This document shows, piece after piece, positions 20,169 to 29,136 of a stretch of DNA of 41,805 nt. The translations under genes were made by a program, and so were the position numbers. Origin of the DNA: Luteimonas cucumeris. Lineage in GTDB: Bacteria; Pseudomonadota; Gammaproteobacteria; Xanthomonadales; Xanthomonadaceae. Below the pieces are notes generated by a model. The model ran no database searches and was not told the origin of the DNA. It saw only the letters and a program-made list of their open reading frames with translations. The stretch spans positions 1-41,805 of the forward strand of contig NZ_VLKN01000012.1 of assembly GCF_007830035.1 (NCBI RefSeq), given 5' to 3'. The first letter of the stretch is position 1; each line of letters opens with the position of its first letter.

Positions 20169-20984
20169 ATGCAACTGATCGACATCGGCGCCAACCTCAG
20201 CCACGACAGCTTCGACCATGATCGCGACGCGGTGCTGCAGCGCGCGCGCGACGCCGGCATCGCGCAGCTGGTGGTCACCGGCGCCAGCCGCGAGCATTCG
20301 CCCAAGGCGCTGGCACTGGCACAGGCGCATCCGGGTTTGCTGTACGCCACCGCCGGCGTGCATCCGCACCATGCGGTCGAGTACACCGACGAATGCGATG
20401 CGGAGATGCGCGCGCTGCACGCACATGCCGAAGTGGTCGCGGTCGGCGAATGCGGGCTCGATTACTACCGCGATTTCTCGCCGCGGCCGTCGCAGCGCCG
20501 GGCGTTCGAGCGCCAGCTGCAGATCTGTGTCGACCTTGCCGTCGAAGGCGTGGGCAAGCCGCTGTTCCTGCACCAGCGCGACGCGCACGCGGACTTCATG
20601 GCGATGATGAGGAACTTCGACGGCAAGCTTGGCCCGGCGGTGGTGCACTGCTTCACCGGCACGCGCGTGGAACTGTTCGACTACCTCGACCAGGACTGGC
20701 ACATCGGCATCACCGGCTGGCTGTGCGACGAGCGCCGCGGCCAGCATCTGCGCGAACTGGTGAAGCACGTTCCGGCGCAGCGGCTGATGATCGAGACCGA
20801 CGCGCCCTATCTGCTGCCGCGCACGGCCAGGCCGCAACCCTCGCACCGCCGCAACGAACCGATGTACCTGGCGCACATCGTCGAGGAACTGGCGCGCGAT
20901 CGCGGCGAGGACGTGGCGGTCACCGCCGCTGCGACCACCGCGACGGCGCGGGCGTTCTTCCGCCTGCCTGCCCCGGCGTTGTAG
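20169..20984 (+). CDS. tatD: TatD-family metal-dependent hydrolase (DNase)
   Basis: About 271 residues, cytoplasmic. It keeps the TIM-barrel metallohydrolase motifs: an early LIDIGANLSHDSF (TatD proteins often have a His-x-His here; this one has IGANL as in E. coli TatD), GVHPHH, VGECGLDYYRD with the metal-binding Glu, PLFLHQRDAH, VVHCFTG and ETDAPYL with the catalytic Asp. E. coli TatD is a 3'-5' DNase active on single strands and linked to oxidative damage repair. It is divergent from hrpB, with a 154-bp gap full of repeat sequence. Confidence 0.92.
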   Translation: MQLIDIGANLSHDSFDHDRDAVLQRARDAGIAQLVVTGASREHSPKALALAQAHPGLLYATAGVHPHHAVEYTDECDAEMRALHAHAEVVAVGECGLDYYRDFSPRPSQRRAFERQLQICVDLAVEGVGKPLFLHQRDAHADFMAMMRNFDGKLGPAVVHCFTGTRVELFDYLDQDWHIGITGWLCDERRGQHLRELVKHVPAQRLMIETDAPYLLPRTARPQPSHRRNEPMYLAHIVEELARDRGEDVAVTAAATTATARAFFRLPAPAL

Positions 20985-21008
20985 CGCGTAGCACGCTCCG
21001 CTCTGCGA
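20984..21008. repeat. GCGGAG-type short palindrome downstream of tatD
   Basis: GTAGCGCGTAGCACGCTCCG followed by CTCTGCG resembles the stem at 11862 but is more degenerate. It sits between convergent genes. Confidence 0.4.
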
Positions 21009-21103
21009 AGACCAGACAAGGAAACGCCGCACGTCCTCGCGAACGTACGGCGTGAAGAGACGACCCGGGGTGGAGGATCGTCGCAACGCTTGAAGGTGTT
21101 GCG

Positions 21104-22417
21104 TTACCAGCCGACGTTGAGGCCGACGCCGGCCGCGTTCTCGCCATCGGCGAAGGCCGCGCTGATCCGTACCGCAGCACGCGGCGACACCAACCGGCTG
21201 TAGCCGACACCGAGCGCCTGCCGGTCGCGGAAATGGCCGACGCCCAGGCTGAACTGGTTGGCGCCCTGCACGCGCGCATCGGGCGCAGCCAGACTCAGCG
21301 CCGCACCCAGCGCACCGACGGTGTTGATGCGGCGGTCGTGGGTGTTCAGCTGCTGGTCGACGCTGTCGAGGCGGCTGTTGATCGCCGCCGGATCGAAACC
21401 GGCCAACTCGCCGATGCGGCGGTCGGTATAGGTGTTGGCGGCGGTCAGCGTGGCGGTATCGCCGGCGTCCATGTCACCACGTATCGCCGCTTCGCGGTTG
21501 TCGGTATAGGCATTGGTGGCGGTACCGCCGGTCGCGACGGCGGTGTCGGTGTAGGCGTTGGCCGTGGCCAGCGTGGACTGCAGCTGCGACAGGTTGACCG
21601 CGTCGTTGGCCTGGGTGCCGGCGGCGACATTGACGATCTGGCGTTCGCTGCCTGCCGCGCCCACCGACACCGTGTTGCTGCGGTCGGCAAGCGAGAGGTA
21701 GCCCAGCGCAACGCTGCCCGCCGCCGTCGCCTCGCTGCTGTTGCCCAGCGCGGTGCTGCCGATCGCCGTGGCCTCGCTGCGTCCACCGATCGCCGTGCTG
21801 TAGTCGACGCTGGCCACGCTGTTGGTGCCGGCGGCAATGCTGGTGAAACCGCTGGCCTGGCTCCAATAGCCGACGGCGGTGCTGAGCGTGGCGCTGGCAT
21901 TGCTGTGGAAGCCGAGCGCAGCGCTGCCGATGCCAGTGGCATGCGCGGCCGGGCCAAGCGCAATGGAGCGACCGCCAGCGGCATTGGTCACCTCATCGAG
22001 CGTGAACAGGCCATCGCTGTCGAGGTCGAACCAGCCACCCACCGCGGTGCTGTTGTCGCCGCTGGCCAGGCTGGAAAAGCCCAGCGCGGTCGCGCCATTC
22101 TCGGCGCGGCTGGCGCCGCCGATCGAAGTGCTGAATTCGCCGTAGCTGCGGCTTGAACTGCCGATCGCGGTGCTGCCGAAGCCCAGGCTTTCGCTGCCCA
22201 CACCGAACGCACTGCTGCTGTCGCCGCTGGCCGTGGCGATCGGGCCACAGGCCGTGGCGCCCACGCCGGTCGCCGTGGCGCCACCGGCATATTCATGCGT
22301 GGCCGGATCGCCGTCGTTGAGCTCACAGGTTTCATCTGCGCTCGCGCTGCCGGCAAACATTCCCAGCGCCAGCAGCAATGCCGCTGCCAGGCGATGGCGG
22401 CTTCCCAGGATTTCCAT
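21104..22417 (-). CDS. YadA-like trimeric autotransporter with EF-hand-like loop (shorter paralogue)
   Basis: About 437 residues; GGGGAAGAA precedes the ATG. A signal peptide (1-27) is followed by a Cys31/Cys57 pair around ELNDGDPATHEY. Residues of about 60-245 are YadA-type head repeats (SxAxG). At 131-142 the head is interrupted by DLDSDGLFTLDE, a canonical twelve-residue EF-hand calcium loop. The neck motif VSVGAAGSERQIVNVAAGTQ and DAVNLSQLQ (about 250-280) precede a short coiled stalk with AYTD units, and the last 70 residues are a YadA anchor. The product should form surface trimers and bind host or neighbour surfaces. It lies downstream of a longer paralogue on the same strand (190-bp gap). 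Confidence 0.88.
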   Translation of the reverse strand: MEILGSRHRLAAALLLALGMFAGSASADETCELNDGDPATHEYAGGATATGVGATACGPIATASGDSSSAFGVGSESLGFGSTAIGSSSRSYGEFSTSIGGASRAENGATALGFSSLASGDNSTAVGGWFDLDSDGLFTLDEVTNAAGGRSIALGPAAHATGIGSAALGFHSNASATLSTAVGYWSQASGFTSIAAGTNSVASVDYSTAIGGRSEATAIGSTALGNSSEATAAGSVALGYLSLADRSNTVSVGAAGSERQIVNVAAGTQANDAVNLSQLQSTLATANAYTDTAVATGGTATNAYTDNREAAIRGDMDAGDTATLTAANTYTDRRIGELAGFDPAAINSRLDSVDQQLNTHDRRINTVGALGAALSLAAPDARVQGANQFSLGVGHFRDRQALGVGYSRLVSPRAAVRISAAFADGENAAGVGLNVGW

Positions 22418-22607
22418 GCTTTCTTCCCCAATGATTGTCTTTGCAGCCGGCAGGGCCGGCTGAACCCGTGGGACGCGGCGCGTGCCGAATCCGCTTTCTG
22501 GAATACGTCCGCACTTCGGAGCCGTCGACTGACATGTGTCGTCATCGCCAGTACGACTGCATCCGGCGAACGCAGGCTCCCGCTGTTTTTTGATGCGCGG
22601 TTCCGGC

Positions 22608-24431
22608 TCAGAAGCCGATGCCGACACCGACCGTGGCCGAACGCTCCGAGCCGCTGAACGCGCCGCCCAGGGTCATCGCGGTGCGCGCACCGAAACGCTG
22701 CTGCACGCCGAGCGACAGCGCCTGCTTGCCGCCGTAGCTGCCGGCGGCAATGCCGATGCGGGTATTGCCGCCTTCCACCGCCGCCGCACTCGCCGCCATG
22801 CCGACCATCGCCGCACCGAGTGCGCCGACGCGATCCAGTCGGTCGTCCTGGCTGCGCAGGCGCTGGTCGATCGCATCGAAGCGGTCGTCGAGCACGGCCG
22901 GGTCGAAGCCGGCGATGGCCTCGACGCGGCTGTCGGTATAGGCGTTGGCCGAAGACAAGGTCGCCGCATCGCCGGTCGTCATGTCATCGCGGATCGCCGC
23001 TTCGCGGTTGTCGGTATAGGCGTTGGTGGCGGTGCCACCGGTGGCGACCGCGGTGTCGGTGTAGGCGTTGGCAGTCGCCAGAGTGGACTGCAACTGCGAC
23101 AGATTCACCGCGTCGTTGGCCTGCGTGCCGGCGGCGACGTTGACGATCTGGCGCTGGCTGACGCTGGTACCGACCGAGACCGTGGCATCGCGATCGGCGA
23201 CCGCACCGTAGCCCAATGCGGTGCTGCCAACCGCCGTGGCCTGGGTACTGTTGCCCAACGCGGTGCTGCCGAAACCGGTAGCCTGGCTGGTATGGCCCAG
23301 GGCGGTACCGGCATCGGCACCGGCGAGGCTGTTGCCGCCGATGGCGGTGCTCTGGTTGCCGGCAGCGTTGCTGATCGCGCCCACCGCGGTGGCCTGGCTA
23401 TTGACGGCAGTGCTGAAGTAGCCCAGCGCCGTGGCATTGGCACCGTTGGCGGTGCCGGAATGCCCCAGCGCCAGCGCGCCAGCGCCGCTGGCCAGCGAAT
23501 TGGCGCCGACCGACGTCGACAGCTCGCCCGCGGCGTTCGCGGCGTAGCCCGCGGCCGTGCTCTGCTGTCCCTGCGCCCTGGCCGAATGGCCGAACGCCGC
23601 TGCCATCTCCGCATTGGCCTGGCTGCCGGTGCCCGCCGCGGTGCCGAAACGCCCGCTGGCCGTCGACGCCACGCCGAACGCACTGGCGCCTTCGCCGGCG
23701 GCCAACGATTGGGCGCCCACTGCGGTGGTGCTGGTGTTGGTGGCCGTGCTGCCCACACCGAATGCGGAACTACCCAGGCCGGTCGCATGCGCGATGGCAC
23801 CCACGGCGGTGGCGGAGATGTTCTCGGCCGAGCTCGCGGCGCCGAGCGCGGTGCCGTTTTCGGCCGAGACCTCCGCGCCGATGCCGAAAGCGCTGCCCCA
23901 GGTCGCCGAGGCCTCACTGCCGAAGCCCACGGCGGTGGTGCCCTGCGCGGTGGCCTGCGCCGCCGTGCCCAGTGCGCTGCTGTGATCGCCCGCCGCGTGC
24001 GCGCCGGCGCCGGTCGCGGTGCTTGCCATGCCGGTGGCACGGGCGAACTCGTCGCCATCGATGCTGCCGTTGCCGTTGACATCGAAGAAGCTGCCGATCG
24101 CGGTGCTTGAAGGGCCGACAGCCCCGCTTTGCGAGCCAATGGCCGTACTGAAGTTGCCCGCCGCCTGACTCTGGTAGCCGATGGCCGTGCTTTGCGAGCC
24201 GAGCGCAGTGCTGCGAGCCCCATAGGCACTGGACAGTCCGCCGGATGCATCGCTGTTGTCGCCACAGGCCTGTGCCTGGATCCCCGCCGCCGTGGCGAAC
24301 ATGCTCACCTCGTGCGTGGTCGGATCGCCGTCATTGATTTCGCAGGTCTGGCCGGCCCACGCGCTGCCGCTCGACAGACCCAGCACGATCGCCCACGACA
24401 GCAGACGCTTGTTTGCTTGCAACGCTTTCAT
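22608..24431 (-). CDS. YadA-like trimeric autotransporter with EF-hand-like loop (longer paralogue)
   Basis: About 607 residues. The signal peptide ends SGSAWA before GQTCEINDGDPTTHE; Cys30 and Cys56 match the cysteines of the neighbouring paralogue. The head (about 60-420) has many more SxAxG repeats than the shorter copy. An EF-hand loop DVNGNGSIDGDE lies at 117-128, at the same place relative to the N-terminus. The neck (SQRQIVNVAAGTQANDAVNL), a stalk with AYTDTAVATGGTATNAYTD, and a YadA anchor complete the protein. It is an outer-membrane adhesin by family. The gene follows the kinase gene on the same strand after 345 bp, so it probably has its own promoter. Confidence 0.88.
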   Translation of the reverse strand: MKALQANKRLLSWAIVLGLSSGSAWAGQTCEINDGDPTTHEVSMFATAAGIQAQACGDNSDASGGLSSAYGARSTALGSQSTAIGYQSQAAGNFSTAIGSQSGAVGPSSTAIGSFFDVNGNGSIDGDEFARATGMASTATGAGAHAAGDHSSALGTAAQATAQGTTAVGFGSEASATWGSAFGIGAEVSAENGTALGAASSAENISATAVGAIAHATGLGSSAFGVGSTATNTSTTAVGAQSLAAGEGASAFGVASTASGRFGTAAGTGSQANAEMAAAFGHSARAQGQQSTAAGYAANAAGELSTSVGANSLASGAGALALGHSGTANGANATALGYFSTAVNSQATAVGAISNAAGNQSTAIGGNSLAGADAGTALGHTSQATGFGSTALGNSTQATAVGSTALGYGAVADRDATVSVGTSVSQRQIVNVAAGTQANDAVNLSQLQSTLATANAYTDTAVATGGTATNAYTDNREAAIRDDMTTGDAATLSSANAYTDSRVEAIAGFDPAVLDDRFDAIDQRLRSQDDRLDRVGALGAAMVGMAASAAAVEGGNTRIGIAAGSYGGKQALSLGVQQRFGARTAMTLGGAFSGSERSATVGVGIGF

Positions 24432-24776
24432 GTCTTGTACCCACCCGAATAGACGGAGCCGTACGACGGCCGACCCGGTGCCGCGGGTCGCACGCGGCAC
24501 GGCCGCGGGTCCCCTGGCGCATACATCCGCAGGAGTGGGGGAAAAACTGACAGGGGTACAGATCGGGAAGGGAGACAGGTGATGCGGATGACGTGGGCTT
24601 GTTATTGCTCAGAAGGCGCGATTTCGCCCGGTGCGAAGCCACCTCGTGCCGTCATCCCGAACGCAGTGAGGGGCCTGCTTATTGTCCGTGCGCCACGCAA
24701 AGCAGTTCACTGCGTTCGGGATGAGAGCCGGTAACCGCCGGCCCCCTGCGGACGCGGGTAATGACCGCCCTGTCGA
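24432..24776. other. Intergenic region upstream of the longer autotransporter
   Basis: A 345-bp gap between the kinase stop and the autotransporter start. It contains the inverted REP-like pair at 24652-24728; the remainder near 24520-24600 is AT-richer with runs such as GGGGGAAAAACTG and is the likely promoter/leader of the autotransporter gene. No gene is seen. Confidence 0.5.
24652..24728. repeat. Inverted pair of the GTCATCCCGAACGCAGTGAGGG repeat
   Basis: The left arm at about 24652-24681 and its reverse complement at about 24700-24727 (CAGTTCACTGCGTTCGGGAT) can fold into one hairpin just downstream of the kinase gene. Same family as at 16744 and 20066. Confidence 0.75.
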
Positions 24777-27602
24777 TCACGGCACCGTCGGCAATCCGGC
24801 GGCAGTTGCCGTCGTAGCCACTTTCTGCAGCTTGATACGCGCCCCGCCGGGCACATCCTGGCGCTTGAGCTGTTCGGCCACGGCGCGTTGCAGGGTCGCG
24901 CAATCGGCGCCCGCGGCCGCGCAGGTCGCGGTGGTCGCGAACGCCAGTCCTTCCCAGAAATAGCGATGCTCGCGGCCGAGCAGCGCCTCGATTTCCTGCA
25001 GGGCGGCGTCGGCCTCGGCCTTGGCTTCGCCGATGCGTCCAGTCGCCAGCAAGGCCTGGCTGCGATAGGCACGTACCACCGCGGCGGAATGCGCACCGGA
25101 TTCCTGCTGGCGACGATAGATGGCCAGCGCGCGATCGTATTCGCGCAAGGCGGCCGCGCCATCGCCCAGCAACAGCTGTGTTCGCGCCAGGTTGCTCAGC
25201 CGCGCCGCGTAACGCGTCGAATTCTCGCCGAACAGCGCACGCAATCCGGCCGCGGCCTCGCGCTGCAGGGGCAGCGATTCGCGCACGCGGCCCTGTTCGC
25301 GCAGTGCGTCGGCGTAATTGCCCTGACTGATCATCGCGCCGGCATGCTGTGCGCCGTAGATCTCGCCGTACAGGGTCTGTGCGCGCCGGTAGGCCTGCGC
25401 CGCGTCGGCATAACGGCCTTCGGCGAAATACAGGCTGCCGAGGTTGGCGTAGCCGACAGCGACGTCGCCGTTGCGCTCGCCATACAGCGCGCGCGCCTGC
25501 GCCAGGTAGCGTTGCCGCAGCAGCAGCGCACGATCGAAGCGGCTCAGATCGGCGAGCACCTCCGCCAGCGACTGCAGCGTGCGCAGACTCTCCTGCGTGG
25601 GTCGGTTGTAGATGCGCTGTTGCTGCGCGTAGACGCGTTCCAGCATGGCCAGCCCCTGTTCGCGCTGACCGCTGCGCGCGAGCGTCTTGCCGAGTTCGCC
25701 GGCGATGTGCAGGGTCTCGGCGTGGTCCGCGCCATGACGCCGCTCGCGCAGCGCCAGCAATCGCCGCAGTGGCGCGATCGCGTCGCCATCGCGACCGGCG
25801 CGGCTGGCCAGCGTGCTCTGCATCAGCCAGGCCTGGTCACAGCTGGGCGCGTCGCGCAGCGTGCCGGTGCACAGCGCGACGGCTTCGGCGACCGCGGTGT
25901 TGGCTTCCTGGTAACGATCGTCGTCACCGAGTTTGTTGGCCCAGCCGGTCAACGCCTCGACCAGCAGCGGCGAGGCCGGCGCCGCGTCGCGCATCGCATC
26001 GACCGCATGGCGCAGTTCGCGCTCGGCCGCGGCAATATCCGGCGGATCGCGCAGGTCCAGCATCTTGCCCCAGCGCATCCGCGCTTCCGCGACCTGTGCG
26101 CTGCGCGCGTCGAACAGGTCGCGACGACGCTGCAGCGCGGCGGCATACAGATCCGCCGCCTGTTCGTAGTCGCCGATGCGCTCGGCCACGCCGCCCAGGC
26201 TGATCTCCACCGTTGCCAGCAATGGCGGCCGCGATGCCAGTTCGCTGCGCGCGCGACGCGCGACCTCGGCGACCAGCTGGCGCTTGTCCGGCTGTTTCAT
26301 CTGCTCGGTGCCCGGCGCCAGCACATCGAGCACGCTGCCCAGGTAGTCGAGCTGCGCCTGCGATTCTTCGGCGGCGGCACGGGCGCGGCCGGCCTGCCAC
26401 CACACGCCCGCCGTGCCAGCCATCAGCAATGCGGTCACGACGACGCCGGCCGCCACGGCGAGGCGATTGCGCGCGACGAACTTGCGCAGGCGATATCCGG
26501 TGCTCGGTGGGCGTGCGCGAATCGGCCGACGCGACTGCCAGCGACGCAGGTCGTCGCACAGCGCCTCGACGCTGGCGTAACGGCGTTCCGGTTCGTCCGC
26601 CAGCGCCTTGAGCGCGATGGCATCCAGGTCGCCGCGCAACGCGCTGGCGAACTGGCGGCGTTCGCCCTGCGTCCGCGCCGTATCCTGCCGCACCGCGCGC
26701 GACGGCGCCTGGGTCTGCGTGTGCGCATCCTGCCGACCGTGCGCGCGCGGCGCGCGTCCGGCCAGCAGCCGGTACAGCAACGCGCCCAGGCCGTAGACAT
26801 CCATCGCCGTGCTCGGCGGCGCACCGGCGAACTGTTCCGGTGCGGCGTACTCCGGCGTCAATGCGCGCAGATGGGTGGCGGTGGCTTCCGCCGCGACTTC
26901 GTCGCTGAGCCGGGCGATGCCGAAATCGAGCAGGCGCACGTGGCCGTCGTCGTCGACCAGCACGTTCGACGGCTTGATGTCGCGATGGATCACCAGGTTG
27001 CGGTGCGCGTAGCTCAGCGCCTCGCCGACCTGCAGCACCAACTGCACGCGCGCCTCGATATCGGACGCACGCTGCATGCACCACTGGTCGATGCGTTCGC
27101 CGTCGACCAGCGCCATCGCCAGCCACGGCGTGCCGTCCTCGGCGATGCCGGCGTCGTACAACGGCACGATGTAGGGATGGCGCAGCCGCAACAAGGCCTG
27201 CTGCTCGCGCAGGAAACGTTCGCGGCCGACGCTGGCCAAGGCGCCGAGCGTCAGCACCTTGACCGCCGCGACCTGGCCGGTGGCGCCTTCCAGCGCCTGT
27301 GCGCGGTAGACCACGGCCATGCCGCCGCGGCCGAGCTCCTGCTGCAGCTGCCAGCGACCGAGACGGCGACCGCTCAATGCCTGCGGCTCGTGCGCGGCGG
27401 CGGCCAAGGCCGAGGGCAACTGCTGATCCAGCGGGCCTGCGGCTTGCTCATGCGCCGCCAGCAGGCGCTGCACGCGCGCCAGCACCGCCGGCGCAAGCGC
27501 CATCGCCTGCAGTTGCGCGGCGCGTTCCGGCGGCGGCAGGTCAAGCAGCCGGTCGAGTGCGCGATCGGCCTGGCGCCAGACTTCGCGCTCGCCGGCGTCC
27601 AT
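24777..27602 (-). CDS. Receptor-like Ser/Thr protein kinase with TPR region (PknS/PknT type)
   Basis: About 941 residues. The kinase domain (about 82-355) has the G-loop GRGGMAVVYR (91-100), Lys115, HRDIKPSN (206-213) with Asp208, DFG (226-228) and TPEYAAPEQ (249-257), so it should be active. One membrane segment follows (about 381-402). The C-terminal 500 residues are helical repeats with TPR character (YANLGSLYFAEGRYADAAQAYRRAQ), probably on the periplasmic side and sensing a signal. The start lies 2 bp after the stop of an ECF sigma gene. In Vibrio PknT and Xanthomonas PknS, such kinases phosphorylate and activate the paired ECF43 sigma factor. Confidence 0.9.
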   Translation of the reverse strand: MDAGEREVWRQADRALDRLLDLPPPERAAQLQAMALAPAVLARVQRLLAAHEQAAGPLDQQLPSALAAAAHEPQALSGRRLGRWQLQQELGRGGMAVVYRAQALEGATGQVAAVKVLTLGALASVGRERFLREQQALLRLRHPYIVPLYDAGIAEDGTPWLAMALVDGERIDQWCMQRASDIEARVQLVLQVGEALSYAHRNLVIHRDIKPSNVLVDDDGHVRLLDFGIARLSDEVAAEATATHLRALTPEYAAPEQFAGAPPSTAMDVYGLGALLYRLLAGRAPRAHGRQDAHTQTQAPSRAVRQDTARTQGERRQFASALRGDLDAIALKALADEPERRYASVEALCDDLRRWQSRRPIRARPPSTGYRLRKFVARNRLAVAAGVVVTALLMAGTAGVWWQAGRARAAAEESQAQLDYLGSVLDVLAPGTEQMKQPDKRQLVAEVARRARSELASRPPLLATVEISLGGVAERIGDYEQAADLYAAALQRRRDLFDARSAQVAEARMRWGKMLDLRDPPDIAAAERELRHAVDAMRDAAPASPLLVEALTGWANKLGDDDRYQEANTAVAEAVALCTGTLRDAPSCDQAWLMQSTLASRAGRDGDAIAPLRRLLALRERRHGADHAETLHIAGELGKTLARSGQREQGLAMLERVYAQQQRIYNRPTQESLRTLQSLAEVLADLSRFDRALLLRQRYLAQARALYGERNGDVAVGYANLGSLYFAEGRYADAAQAYRRAQTLYGEIYGAQHAGAMISQGNYADALREQGRVRESLPLQREAAAGLRALFGENSTRYAARLSNLARTQLLLGDGAAALREYDRALAIYRRQQESGAHSAAVVRAYRSQALLATGRIGEAKAEADAALQEIEALLGREHRYFWEGLAFATTATCAAAGADCATLQRAVAEQLKRQDVPGGARIKLQKVATTATAAGLPTVP

Positions 27603-27604
27603 GC

Positions 27605-28156
27605 TCAGGCGTCGCTCAACAGCGCATGCAGGAAAGCGCGCGCGCGCTCCCATTCGCGATGCACGGTGCGCTCGGAACATTCCAGCAGTTCGGCGATCTC
27701 GGCGAACTTCAAACCGGCGAAGTAATGCAGTTCCACCACCTGGCGCTGCTGCGGATTGATCTGTGCCAGCGTTTCCAGGCCTTCGTGCAGCGCCAGCACG
27801 GTGGTGTCGGCGGCGTCGCCGCCGGCGAGCGATTCATCGAGCGTGATCGCGATCATCCCACCGCCGCGCTTGTCGGCGCCGCGCCGGCGCGCGTGGTCGA
27901 CCACGATCCAGCGCATCGCCTGCGCCGCGGCGACGAAGAAATGCTTGCGGTCGGTGACGGACAACGGATCGCCGGTGGTGGCGCGCAGGAACAATTCGTG
28001 CACCAGCACCGTCGGGGTGATGGTCAGCTCGCCGCCGCCCAGCCGCGACGCGGCCAGCCGGCGCAGTTCCGGATACAGCGATTCGAACACCGCCGACAAC
28101 TGCTCCGGTTGTCCCGTCCGCGCCTGTACCAGCAGCTCGGTGATTTCCTTCCCCAT
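27605..28156 (-). CDS. ECF sigma factor, ECF43-like (kinase-activated type)
   Basis: About 183 residues from ATG 28156; a longer form from 28192 is possible. The sigma-2 region (ELLVQARTGQPEQLSAVFESLYPEL, about 7-31) and the sigma-4 helix-turn-helix (KFAEIAELLECSERTVHREWERAR, near the C-terminus) are clear. PTVLVHELFLRAT resembles the ECF43 consensus around the Thr that is phosphorylated in Vibrio EcfP and Xanthomonas EcfK; Thr49 is the likeliest equivalent here. No anti-sigma gene is adjacent, and the kinase gene follows immediately, so activation by phosphorylation is inferred. Targets may include the downstream autotransporters. Confidence 0.85.
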   Translation of the reverse strand: MGKEITELLVQARTGQPEQLSAVFESLYPELRRLAASRLGGGELTITPTVLVHELFLRATTGDPLSVTDRKHFFVAAAQAMRWIVVDHARRRGADKRGGGMIAITLDESLAGGDAADTTVLALHEGLETLAQINPQQRQVVELHYFAGLKFAEIAELLECSERTVHREWERARAFLHALLSDA

Positions 28157-28274
28157 GGCGATCGCGTCCACCCACCCCTGGGCCGCAAGCATAGCGCCGA
28201 CAGCAGCTTGGCGTTCGATGGGACGAATGCGGCCGTCCGCAACGGCCCTTTGCGCACCATCGTGATGGAGGCCG

Positions 28275-29075
28275 CTAGCTGCGCAGCCCGACACCGCGCT
28301 TGAGCAACCACAGCGCCAGCGCGCCGAGCGCCAGCACGAAACCCAGCATCAGCACGTACGCGATCCACAGCGGCACGTCGCTGACGCCGAGCAGGCCGTA
28401 GCGGAACGCATTGACCATGTAGAAGATCGGGTTGAGGTGCGTGGCGGCTTCGGCCCACGGCGGCAGCAGCTTGACCGAATAGAACACGCCGCCCAGGTAG
28501 GTGAGCGGGGTCAGGATGAAGATCGGCACGATCGCCACGTCGTCGAACTTCTTGGCGTAGACCGCGTTGACGAAGCCGGCCAGCGAGAAGATGGTCGCAC
28601 CGAGCAGCACCGTGCTCAGCGTCACCAGCGGATGCGGCACGCGCACCTGGGTGAAGAACATCGCAATGACCAGCACGATCACCCCCACCATCAAGCCGCG
28701 CAGCACCGCACCGGCGACGTAGCCGCCGAGGATCACCCAGTTCGGCATCGGGCTGACCAGCAGTTCCTCGATATGGCGGCCGAACTTGGCGCCGAAGAAG
28801 CTGGAGGAGATGTTGCCGTAGCTGTTCTGGATCACCGCCATCATCACCAGCCCCGGCACGATGAAATCCATGTAGGCGATGCCGTCCATCTGCCCGACCC
28901 GCGAACCGATCAGGCCGCCGAAGATCAGGAAATACAGGCTCATGGTGATTGCCGGCGGCACCAGCGTCTGGCCCCAGATGCGCAGGATGCGGCTGACCTC
29001 GCGGCGCACGACAGTGCCCAGCGCGATGAGATTGCGCCGCATGACGGTAGGTTCGGGGATCATGATCTGATTCAT
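28275..29075 (-). CDS. yadH: ABC-2 type transporter permease (YadH-like)
   Basis: About 266 residues with six predicted membrane segments in the inner membrane. FGAKFGRHIEELLVSPMPNWVILGGY is the cytoplasmic coupling segment of ABC-2 permeases, and PLTYLGGVFYSVKLLPPWAEAATHLNPIFYMVNAFRYG is strongly like E. coli YadH. In-frame ATGs at 29063 and 29042 are alternative starts. Together with the YadG-like ATPase encoded 61 bp upstream it should form an exporter; the substrate is unknown. Confidence 0.88.
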   Translation of the reverse strand: MNQIMIPEPTVMRRNLIALGTVVRREVSRILRIWGQTLVPPAITMSLYFLIFGGLIGSRVGQMDGIAYMDFIVPGLVMMAVIQNSYGNISSSFFGAKFGRHIEELLVSPMPNWVILGGYVAGAVLRGLMVGVIVLVIAMFFTQVRVPHPLVTLSTVLLGATIFSLAGFVNAVYAKKFDDVAIVPIFILTPLTYLGGVFYSVKLLPPWAEAATHLNPIFYMVNAFRYGLLGVSDVPLWIAYVLMLGFVLALGALALWLLKRGVGLRS

Positions 29076-29136
29076 GGTGTTCCGTTTACTTCAATGCGGC
29101 TGTCGTGCGGTGTGTTGTTGAACCGTGCCGAAAGCA

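Noticed and set aside
21233-24110. Gly/Arg/Val-rich plus-strand frames opposite the adhesins
   Set aside because: They are the antisense reading of the SxAxG repeats; no start signal or domain is present.
21600-24300. Regularly spaced repeats resembling a CRISPR array
   Set aside because: The spacing follows the 14-residue YadA head repeat and the frame is open; repeats are degenerate and spacers are not unique.
24888-27725. Plus-strand open frame of 945 codons opposite the kinase
   Set aside because: The kinase has every catalytic motif; the opposite frame is Arg/Gln/Ala/Val repetitive, a reflection of codon bias.
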